This document shows positions 7,355 through 12,821 of a stretch of DNA of 13,003 nucleotides, piece by piece (position 1 is the stretch's first letter; each line of letters begins with the position of its first letter). The DNA lies in NCBI GenBank assembly GCA_027317045.1, contig DAHVFI010000202.1, positions 1 to 13,003 on the forward strand, in the 5' to 3' direction. The translations under genes and the position numbers were made by a program. Source of the DNA: Gammaproteobacteria bacterium (GTDB taxonomy: Bacteria > Pseudomonadota > Gammaproteobacteria > Natronospirales > REEB76). The notes beneath the pieces were generated by a model. The model made no database searches. It saw nothing but the letters and a program-made list of their open reading frames with translations, and was not told the DNA's origin.

Positions 7355-8193
7355 TGGCAGTCTTCGCCATCGGTGATGTACAGGGCTGCTACGACGATCT
7401 GCGGCGTTTGCTGGAGCGGCTCAACTTCAATCCCACCGACGATACACTCTGGTTCACCGGTGATCTGGTCAACCGTGGGCCGCAATCTTTGGAGGTCTTG
7501 CGCTTCGTAAAGAATCTGGGGGAGCGCGCCGTGTCCGTACTTGGTAATCACGATCTGCACTTGCTGGCGCTCGCTGCCGGCATCGACAAACCCAAGTCCA
7601 CAGATACTTTGGAGGCAGTGCTGGCTGTTTCGGATCGGGATGAATTGCTGGACTGGCTGCGTCACAGGCCGCTGTTACACCAGGATGAGACACTGGGCTA
7701 CACACTGATCCATGCGGGCCTGCCGCCCCAATGGGATTCCGCCACCGCGCAATCCTGTGCGAACGAACTGGAATACGTATTGCGCGGCCATGATTACCTC
7801 GAATTCTTCAAGCACATGTACGGCAACCGGCCGGACCGCTGGTCATCGAGTCTGCAAGGTATAGAACGACTGCGCTTCATCGTGAATTGCTTTACACGCC
7901 TGCGTTACTGCTCGCCGGAAGGCGATCTGGACCTGACATTCAAAGGTGCGCCGGGAACACAAACACGGGGCTTGCTGCCCTGGTTCATGATTCCGGGCCG
8001 CGCCAGCGCCGAGCTGCATATTCTCTTCGGTCATTGGTCGGCCCTCGGTGAGGTCAAAGGGCATAACGTTTATCCACTGGATACCGGCTGTGTCTGGGGA
8101 GGCAAGCTTTCCGCCCTCCGGCTCGACGGTGGTGACAGCGGCAGCTGCTACTGCGTGGACTGTCCCGGTGCCCGACGGCCGGCAGCGGATTGA
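7354..8193 (+). CDS. apaH: Symmetrical bis(5'-nucleosyl)-tetraphosphatase ApaH
   Basis: ApaH is a cytoplasmic metallophosphatase that splits Ap4A symmetrically into two ADP and in enterobacteria also removes Np4 caps from RNA. The product is 279 residues (E. coli 280). The metallophosphoesterase signatures are in order: GDVQGC (7-12, with D8), GDLVNRGP (36-43, with D37 and N40) and GNHDLH (64-69, with H66 and D67). Later come the HAGLPPQWD motif and GHWSALGEV near residue 227. The ATG overlaps the apaG stop (TGATG), so translation is probably coupled. It is the last housekeeping gene before the catabolic cluster, and the 24-bp gap after it holds no terminator-like hairpin. Confidence 0.97.
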   Translation: MAVFAIGDVQGCYDDLRRLLERLNFNPTDDTLWFTGDLVNRGPQSLEVLRFVKNLGERAVSVLGNHDLHLLALAAGIDKPKSTDTLEAVLAVSDRDELLDWLRHRPLLHQDETLGYTLIHAGLPPQWDSATAQSCANELEYVLRGHDYLEFFKHMYGNRPDRWSSSLQGIERLRFIVNCFTRLRYCSPEGDLDLTFKGAPGTQTRGLLPWFMIPGRASAELHILFGHWSALGEVKGHNVYPLDTGCVWGGKLSALRLDGGDSGSCYCVDCPGARRPAAD

Positions 8194-8205
8194 ACCGCAC
8201 TCCTT

Positions 8206-8211
8206 TAGAAT
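8206..8211 (+). promoter_or_regulatory. -10-like box immediately ahead of the SDR gene
   Basis: TAGAAT at 8206-8211 matches the -10 consensus at five of six bases and ends 6 nt before the ATG at 8218, so transcription would begin at or next to the start codon. The ATG has no Shine-Dalgarno sequence. No -35 hexamer is recognisable (that area is the end of apaH). It is either a weak promoter for a leaderless message or chance. Confidence 0.2.
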
Positions 8212-8217
8212 CTGACC

Positions 8218-9027
8218 ATGAATTCCAGCCCGCCTATCCTGAATCTGCGCCTCGACGGCAAGCATGCGCTGGTCTGCGGCGCGAGCCAGGGCATCGGCGC
8301 GGCGGCAGCCCGCGCCTTGGCGGAACTGGGGGCGAACGTCACACTGGTAGCCCGCTCCGAAGACAAGCTTAAGGCGATGCGCGCACGCCTCGACGCGGGC
8401 AACGGACAAAAACACGATTATTTCACCGCCGACTTCGACCAGCCTGAGACACTCGCGACCGCGCTCAGCCAATGGTTGCAAACCCACCACTCAGCAAACA
8501 TCCTGGTCAACAATTCCGGCGGCCCGCCCGGCGGCCCCGCGCATACCGCAAGCGTGGCGGAGTATCAAAAGGCTTTCACGCGCCTGATGCTCTGCGGCCA
8601 GATGCTGGTGCAGGCGTTGCTGCCCGGCATGCAAGCCTCCCGCTACGGCCGCATTATCAATGTGATCTCCACCTCGGTGAAAGAACCTATCAAGGGATTG
8701 GGTGTGTCGAACACCGTGCGCTGGGCCGTGGCCGGCTGGGCCAAGACCCTGGCCGGCGAACTCGCTCCTCATGGCATCACCGTCAACAACGTACTGCCCG
8801 GCTTTACCCGCACTCCGCGCATCGAGAGTCTGTTCAAGGCACGCGCGGAAAAAGAGCAGCGTTCCATCGCCGACATCGAAAAGGAAGCCATGGCGCTCAT
8901 TCCGCTCGGACGTTTCGCGGAGCCGGAAGAAACCGCCGCCGCGATTGCATTCCTCGCCTCGCCCGCCGCGAGTTACATCAATGGCATCAACCTGCCGGTG
9001 GACGGCGGCCGTATCCAGAGCCTGTAA
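8218..9027 (+). CDS. Atypical SDR-family protein lacking the catalytic Tyr and Lys
   Basis: A 269-residue Rossmann-fold protein of the short-chain dehydrogenase/reductase superfamily. The glycine motif is GASQGIG (21-27), preceded by Cys20 where SDRs usually have Thr. NNSGG (98-102) replaces NNAG. The catalytic Ser region is at 151-153. Where the YxxxK motif should be, the sequence reads SNTVR (164-168), so Tyr is Ser and Lys is Arg. The ending YINGINLPVDGG is typical. This SN-xx-R form, followed by WAVAGWAKTLAGEL, matches a known divergent SDR subgroup (BKR-like SDR-like) rather than a one-off mutation. It heads the 3-hydroxyanthranilate cluster, one base before the dehydrogenase gene. Its reaction is unknown; classical oxidoreduction using the Tyr/Lys relay is unlikely. 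Confidence 0.88.
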   Translation: MNSSPPILNLRLDGKHALVCGASQGIGAAAARALAELGANVTLVARSEDKLKAMRARLDAGNGQKHDYFTADFDQPETLATALSQWLQTHHSANILVNNSGGPPGGPAHTASVAEYQKAFTRLMLCGQMLVQALLPGMQASRYGRIINVISTSVKEPIKGLGVSNTVRWAVAGWAKTLAGELAPHGITVNNVLPGFTRTPRIESLFKARAEKEQRSIADIEKEAMALIPLGRFAEPEETAAAIAFLASPAASYINGINLPVDGGRIQSL

Positions 9028-9028
9028 G

Positions 9029-10474
9029 ATGAAAAATCTCTCGAACTACATAGGCGGCAAACTCGTTTCCTCCGCTGCCGGCGGCTGGCTGGAGGATTTC
9101 GAACCGGCCACCGGCCAAGCCTATGCGCGCATTCCCGATTCCCACAAAACCGACATCGATAACGCCGTGGCCGCCGCCCAGCACGCATTTCCGGGCTGGT
9201 CAGCCACCCCCGCCGCGGAACGCGGCAAATGGCTGCACAAACTGGCGGCATTGGTCGAGCGCGATCTGGAAAATCTGGCGCGCGCCGAGAGCCTGGATTC
9301 CGGCAAGCCCATCGCGCTCGCGCGCAGCCTGGATATCCCAAGAGCCGTGGCCAATCTGCGCTTTTTCGCCGCCGCCGCATCGCAATTCGCCAGCGAATCC
9401 CACGCCATGGAATCCGGCGCCATCAACTACACGCTGCGTTCGCCGCTCGGCGTGGTCGGCTGCATCTCTCCCTGGAACCTGCCGCTTTACCTGTTCACCT
9501 GGAAGATCGCGCCGGCACTCGCCGCCGGCAATTGCGTGGTGGCGAAACCCTCCGAGATCACGCCCATGACCGCTTTTCTATTTTCAGAACTGTGCATCGA
9601 GGCGGGATTACCGGCAGGTGTATTGAATGTGGTGCATGGTCTCGGTCCAAAAGCGGGCACGGCACTAGTGGAGCATGCGGACGTAAAAGCTATCTCCTTT
9701 ACCGGCGGCACCAACACCGGTACTGACATCGCCAGCCGCGCCGCACCGAAATTCAAGAAACTCTCGCTGGAATTGGGCGGCAAGAATCCTACCATCGTGT
9801 TTGCCGACTGCGATTTCGAACCCAGTGTGTCGGAAAGCGTACGCGCGGCATTCTCAAACCAGGGCGAAATCTGCCTGTGCGGTTCGCGTATTCTCGTCGA
9901 GCGTAGTCTGTATACACGCTTTCGCGATGCCTTCGTGGCGCGTGTCCAGGCATTGCGCCAGGGCGATCCGCTGGACGGGCGCACCGAACAAGGAGCGCTG
10001 GTATCCGAGCCGCATTTACAAAAAGTATTGGGCTATATCGAACTGGCAAAAAAAGAAGGCGGTACCATCCTCTGCGGCGGACGACGCGCGCAACTGGATG
10101 GCCGCTGTGCCAACGGCTGGTTCATGGAGCCTACGGTCATCGAAAATCTACCGCCTGGCTGCCGCACCAACCAGGAGGAAATCTTCGGCCCGGTAGTTAC
10201 ATTGATTCCCTTCGATACCGAAGAACAAGCCATCGGCTACGCCAATGGCACACCCTATGGTCTTGCGGCTTCCCTGTGGAGCGAAAATACCTCCCGCTGT
10301 CATCGTGTGGCGGCCAAATTGGAAGCCGGTCTCATCTGGGTCAATTGCTGGATGTTGCGCGATCTGCGCGTACCCATGGGCGGGGTGAAGCAGTCCGGCA
10401 GCGGCCGCGAGGGCGGCTGGGAAGCCCTGCGCTTCTTCACCGAAGCGCGCAATGTGTGCATTAAATATGCGTAA
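9029..10474 (+). CDS. nbaE: 2-aminomuconate-6-semialdehyde dehydrogenase (ALDH superfamily)
   Basis: An NAD-dependent aldehyde dehydrogenase of 481 residues. In the pathway it would oxidise 2-aminomuconate-6-semialdehyde to 2-aminomuconate. Family residues are all present: PWNLP with N150, the cofactor motif FTGGTNTG, the general base E248 in LELGGKNP, the catalytic C282 in NQGEICLCGSR, and EEIFGPVV. The terminal GGVKQSGSGREGG segment is also there. A second cysteine lies two residues after the nucleophile (C284), as I recall for other muconic-semialdehyde dehydrogenases. The ATG at 9029 comes one base after the SDR stop and opens with NYIGGKLV, the usual ALDH N-terminus; the frame stays open far upstream inside the SDR gene but that part is not coding. 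Substrate is inferred from context: the next genes are the deaminase, dioxygenase and decarboxylase of the same route. 2-Hydroxymuconic semialdehyde dehydrogenase is the main alternative. Confidence 0.88.
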   Translation: MKNLSNYIGGKLVSSAAGGWLEDFEPATGQAYARIPDSHKTDIDNAVAAAQHAFPGWSATPAAERGKWLHKLAALVERDLENLARAESLDSGKPIALARSLDIPRAVANLRFFAAAASQFASESHAMESGAINYTLRSPLGVVGCISPWNLPLYLFTWKIAPALAAGNCVVAKPSEITPMTAFLFSELCIEAGLPAGVLNVVHGLGPKAGTALVEHADVKAISFTGGTNTGTDIASRAAPKFKKLSLELGGKNPTIVFADCDFEPSVSESVRAAFSNQGEICLCGSRILVERSLYTRFRDAFVARVQALRQGDPLDGRTEQGALVSEPHLQKVLGYIELAKKEGGTILCGGRRAQLDGRCANGWFMEPTVIENLPPGCRTNQEEIFGPVVTLIPFDTEEQAIGYANGTPYGLAASLWSENTSRCHRVAAKLEAGLIWVNCWMLRDLRVPMGGVKQSGSGREGGWEALRFFTEARNVCIKYA

Positions 10475-10886
10475 CAGCGATACGACACTTTCAATGAAAG
10501 CACCTGAGCCCGTGGGATTGTATCCCCATGCCAGGCGTGTCGGTAACCTGTTGTTCCTCTCCGGCGTCGGTCCGCGCAAACGCGGCAGCAAGGATATCCC
10601 GGGTGTAAAAATGGATGCCACCGGCAATATTCTCAGCTATGACATCGAGGCCCAGTGCCGTTCGGTGTTCGAAAATGTACGCCTGATCCTCGAGGATGCC
10701 GGCTCAAGCTGGGACAAGCTGGTGGACGTAACCGTGTTCCTCACGGACATGCAACGCGACTTTGCCACCTACAATCGGATTTACGCCGATTATTTCAAAG
10801 ACAACCAACCCTGCCGCACCACGGTGCAAGTCACCGCGCTGCCGACAGCTATCGCCATCGAACTGAAATGTATCGCGACTATCTAA
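10467..10886 (+). CDS. nbaF: RidA/YjgF-family protein, probable 2-aminomuconate deaminase
   Basis: A 139-residue protein of the RidA fold, normally a trimer with active sites between subunits. It would hydrolyse 2-aminomuconate to 4-oxalocrotonate and ammonia. It carries GLYPHARRVGNLLFLSG near the N-terminus, the conserved Arg of the family (R117 in CRTTVQV), and the late acidic residue E132 in AIELK. The N-terminal GxYPHxxRxG form resembles the aminomuconate deaminase branch (AmnD/NbaF) more than housekeeping RidA. The ATG at 10467 overlaps the dehydrogenase stop by 8 bases; an internal ATG at 10494 is an alternative start, and neither has a good ribosome binding site. A generic imine/enamine deaminase function is possible, but the location between AMS dehydrogenase and 3-hydroxyanthranilate dioxygenase favours the pathway role. 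Confidence 0.82.
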   Translation: MRNSDTTLSMKAPEPVGLYPHARRVGNLLFLSGVGPRKRGSKDIPGVKMDATGNILSYDIEAQCRSVFENVRLILEDAGSSWDKLVDVTVFLTDMQRDFATYNRIYADYFKDNQPCRTTVQVTALPTAIAIELKCIATI

Positions 10887-10904
10887 AATAACTGATTCTT
10901 TAAT

Positions 10905-10958
10905 CCCCTCTCCCGCCGGGAGAGGGTCGCTGCTGCAGAGCAGCAGCGGGTGAGGGTG
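10905..10958 (-). repeat. GC-rich palindromic repeat A (double hairpin)
   Basis: Two adjacent perfect hairpins lie in the spacer before the dioxygenase gene. CCCTCTCCC (10906-10914) pairs with GGGAGAGGG (10918-10926) across a 3-nt loop. CGCTGCTG (10928-10935) pairs with CAGCAGCG (10941-10948) across 5 nt. A GGGTGAGGGTG tail follows. The outer parts resemble repeat B at 11512-11551 in the same orientation; the second hairpin stands where B has only about three bases. This is the REP-like repeat type common between genes in proteobacteria. It could also affect transcription or mRNA stability between the deaminase and dioxygenase genes. There is no T-run, so it is not a classical terminator. Confidence 0.8.
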
Positions 10959-10980
10959 CCCAATGCTTCCCCGCCAAAAT

Positions 10981-10986
10981 GGAGGT
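10981..10986 (+). promoter_or_regulatory. Strong ribosome binding site that sets the dioxygenase start
   Basis: GGAGGT at 10981-10986 is followed by a 6-nt spacer and ATG 10993. It decides against the in-frame ATG at 10963, which has no such site. It is the best Shine-Dalgarno sequence in the catabolic cluster. Confidence 0.8.
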
Positions 10987-10992
10987 GCAATC

Positions 10993-11529
10993 ATGTGGGA
11001 CCTGACGCCCATCAACTTCAGGAAATGGATCGATGACCATAGGCATCTCCTGAAGCCGCCGGTCGGCAACAAGCGCATCTATACGGATACCGGCTTTGTG
11101 GTGCAGGTGGTGGGCGGACCCAACTCCCGCAAGGACTTCCACGACGATCCCGGCGAGGAGTTTTTCTACCAGCTTGAGGGTGACATGCTGCTCAGGACCA
11201 TGCAGAACGGCAAACCAGCGGATATTCCTATCCACGAGGGCGAGATCCTGCTGATCCCGCCGCACCTCCCTCATTCGCCGCAACGCTTCGACAATACTGC
11301 GGGCCTGGTCATCGAGCGCCCGCGCCTGCCGGAGGAACAGGATGGACTGCTGTGGTTCTGCGAGAAATGCCATGGCAAGCTGTATGCGGAATACTTTCAC
11401 CTCACCAACATCGAAACCCAATTCCCACCGGTGTTCGACCGGTTCTTCGGCAGCCTGGAACACCGCACCTGCAAGCAATGCGGAACGGTGATGCAGGCCC
11501 CTGCAAAGAGACCTCCCTCGCCCCCTTAG
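10993..11529 (+). CDS. nbaC: 3-hydroxyanthranilate 3,4-dioxygenase
   Basis: An extradiol, cupin-fold Fe(II) dioxygenase of 178 residues that opens the ring of 3-hydroxyanthranilate to 2-amino-3-carboxymuconate-6-semialdehyde (ACMS). The opening FRKWIDDHRHLLKPPVGN is diagnostic. The iron ligands are H50, E56 (in FHDDPGEEFFYQLEG) and H94 (in PPHLPHSPQR). Arginines R46 and R98 match the substrate-binding positions known from the Cupriavidus enzyme, and E108 lies in LVIERPR. Four cysteines, C123, C126, C160 and C163 in two CxxC motifs, form the rubredoxin-like second iron site of bacterial homologues. The start is set by GGAGGT at 10981. The last six residues (RPPSPP) and the stop codon lie in repeat B, so the native C-terminus was probably replaced, without touching catalytic residues. 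Confidence 0.95.
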   Translation: MWDLTPINFRKWIDDHRHLLKPPVGNKRIYTDTGFVVQVVGGPNSRKDFHDDPGEEFFYQLEGDMLLRTMQNGKPADIPIHEGEILLIPPHLPHSPQRFDNTAGLVIERPRLPEEQDGLLWFCEKCHGKLYAEYFHLTNIETQFPPVFDRFFGSLEHRTCKQCGTVMQAPAKRPPSPP

Positions 11530-11551
11530 GGGAGGGTTAGGGTGAGGGGGG
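11512..11551 (-). repeat. GC-rich palindromic repeat B, overlapping the end of the dioxygenase gene
   Basis: The stretch contains CCCC-TTA-GGGG (11523-11533) inside a wider palindrome of CCTCCCTCG and GGGAGGGTT, ending in AGGGTGAGGG. It has the same orientation as repeat A and is inverted relative to repeat C, with which it shares CCCTCGCCCC and AGGGGAG. The dioxygenase stop codon (TAG at 11527-11529) is the centre of the palindrome. Confidence 0.8.
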
Positions 11552-11593
11552 CATGGAACAGCGCTACCCAAAGCAAGACCTCGCTATCGCTGG

Positions 11594-11824
11594 TTGATCG
11601 TGGAAATTGATGATGGCCAACATTCGATAGAATCAGCAATTGTTCACGATAATGCTCGAACCGCTTATATGAATAATCAGGGATTCCGAGTGCTGCGATT
11701 CCGGAATAATGATGTACTGAACAACACCAAAATTGTGCTGGAGAGTATTTTGTCGAGATTACAAGCACAACCCTTCTCCCCTGAAAGGGGCGAGGGGGAT
11801 AATGATCGTTATGTTCAAGGTTGA
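11594..11824 (+). pseudogene. DUF559 (Vsr-like endonuclease family) remnant, N-terminus missing
   Basis: About 76 codons read LIVEIDDGQH, then ARTAYMNNQGFRVLRFRNND and VLESIL, the C-terminal half of a DUF559 domain (related to Vsr/restriction-like endonucleases). The N-terminal half of the family (the LRNRQL...KFRRQ...GPYIVDF region) is absent: upstream of 11594 the frame runs into repeat B. Only a TTG could serve as start, and the frame ends in repeat-encoded PFSPERGEG residues plus a tail overlapping the decarboxylase start. The segment is visibly richer in A and T, with codons such as AAT, ATA and TTA, unlike the GC-rich neighbours, which suggests foreign origin. With half of the nuclease fold lost it is most likely inactive. 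Confidence 0.72.
11769..11798 (+). repeat. GC-rich palindromic repeat C, ahead of the decarboxylase start
   Basis: CTCCCCTGAAAGGGGCGAG around 11776-11794 contains the inner palindrome CCCC-TGAAA-GGGG, flanked by ACCCTT and AGGGGGA. Its reverse complement aligns with repeat B over roughly 27 bases with a few mismatches and small gaps. Its 3' end (GAGGGGG, 11792-11798) is the only Shine-Dalgarno-like sequence before the decarboxylase gene. Confidence 0.75.
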
Positions 11825-12821
11825 TATCCACACCCACCTCCTGCCGGATAACTGGCCGGATCTGAAAGAACGCTACGGTTACGGCGGCTTCATGCAGCTG
11901 GAGCACCACGGCCCCGGCTGCGCCCGCATGCTGAAAGACGGTAAGCTGTTCCGGGAGGTGCAGGCCAACTGCTGGGATCCACGGGTACGGCTGCGGGAAT
12001 GCGACGCGCACGGCGTGAGTGTGCAGGTATTATCCACAGTGCCGGTGATGTTCAGTTACTGGGCGAAACCGCAGGACACCCTGGACCTGTCACGGCTATT
12101 GAATGATCACATGGCCGGCGTCGTCGCGGAGCACCCGCAGCGCTTTATTGGTCTCGGCACCCTGCCGTTGCAGTCAACGGCGCTGGCCATCCGGGAATTG
12201 GAGCGCTGCACGAAGGAACTGAAGTTTCCCGGGGTGCAGATCGGCTCCCATGTGAATGGCATGAATCTCGATGATCCCGCGCTGTTTCCGGTATTCGAGG
12301 CCGCACAAGAACTCGGGGCGGCAATCTTCGTGCACCCCTGGGATATGCTGGCGAAAGAACGCACGAAGAAATACTGGACACCCTGGCTGGTAGCCATGCC
12401 GGCGGAAACCTCCCTGGCCGTGTGTTCCATGATTTTCGGCGGTGTGTTCGAACGCCTGCCGAAACTGCGCGTGTGCTTCGCCCACGGCGGCGGTGCCTTC
12501 CCGGCCACCGTAGGGCGCATCGAACACGGCTTCCAGGTACGTCCGGACCTGTGCGCCGTGGATAACAAGATCAATCCCATGAGCTATCTGGGCCGGTTCT
12601 ACGTGGATTCACTGGTACATCACGCGGGCATGCTGCGTTATATGATGGCCCTGATGGGCGCAAACAGTATTGCCCTGGGCAGCGATTATCCCTTCCCGTT
12701 GGGCGAACCTGTGCCCGGTCAACTCATTGAATCCATGCAGTTGGACACGAACACCGAGGAACGCCTGCTGCACGGCACGGCGCTGGAGTGGCTCAATCTC
12801 GACAAGGCGCATTTCCTGTGA
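11811..12821 (+). CDS. nbaD: 2-amino-3-carboxymuconate-6-semialdehyde decarboxylase (ACMSD)
   Basis: A zinc-dependent amidohydrolase-superfamily decarboxylase that converts ACMS to 2-aminomuconate-6-semialdehyde before it can cyclise to quinolinate. From ATG 11811 the product is 336 residues, the same as human ACMSD. Metal ligands are H7 and H9 in VDIHTHLLP, H175 in VHPWDM, H225 in FAHGGG and D292 in GSDYPFP. R48 fits the substrate arginine. All are offset by exactly one from the human numbering as I recall it. I chose 11811 because homologues begin just before the HxH motif. ATG 11802 (three codons upstream) is nearer the purine-rich GAGGGG of repeat C and is a real alternative. The start overlaps the DUF559 remnant frame, and the stop overlaps the next gene by four bases (GTGA). 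Confidence 0.95.
   Translation: MFKVDIHTHLLPDNWPDLKERYGYGGFMQLEHHGPGCARMLKDGKLFREVQANCWDPRVRLRECDAHGVSVQVLSTVPVMFSYWAKPQDTLDLSRLLNDHMAGVVAEHPQRFIGLGTLPLQSTALAIRELERCTKELKFPGVQIGSHVNGMNLDDPALFPVFEAAQELGAAIFVHPWDMLAKERTKKYWTPWLVAMPAETSLAVCSMIFGGVFERLPKLRVCFAHGGGAFPATVGRIEHGFQVRPDLCAVDNKINPMSYLGRFYVDSLVHHAGMLRYMMALMGANSIALGSDYPFPLGEPVPGQLIESMQLDTNTEERLLHGTALEWLNLDKAHFL

Larger units (their letters stand above)
11512..11798. mobile_element. Possible inverted-repeat-bounded cassette with DUF559 remnant
   Basis: A 287-bp segment is bounded by imperfect inverted repeats (B at 11512-11551 and C at 11769-11798) and holds an AT-rich, truncated DUF559 frame. It sits between the dioxygenase and decarboxylase genes, which are otherwise expected next to each other in one operon. 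No transposase is present and I cannot define a target-site duplication by eye. From memory, DUF559 genes in many proteobacterial genomes are flanked by repeats of this sequence type. Whether the unit moves as a unit is inference. Confidence 0.4.

Noticed and set aside
8702..9028. 109-codon upstream extension of the dehydrogenase frame
   Set aside because: It overlaps the SDR gene in another frame, is Arg/Ser/Pro-rich with no domain, and the ALDH N-terminus begins naturally at ATG 9029.
10905..10958. Repeat A as a classical Rho-independent terminator
   Set aside because: The stems are strong but no T-run follows either of them on either strand.
10900..11571. Minus-strand open frame (223 codons) opposite the dioxygenase, starting with a PHPNPPLRGRG-like peptide
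   Set aside because: Its beginning is a translation of repeat B and its end of repeat A; the middle is antisense to a clear dioxygenase. Such peptides are typical of repeats misread as protein.
10905..11798. Three repeats as a CRISPR array
   Set aside because: Spacing is irregular (about 550 and 220 bp), orientation differs and the units diverge; there are no cas genes.
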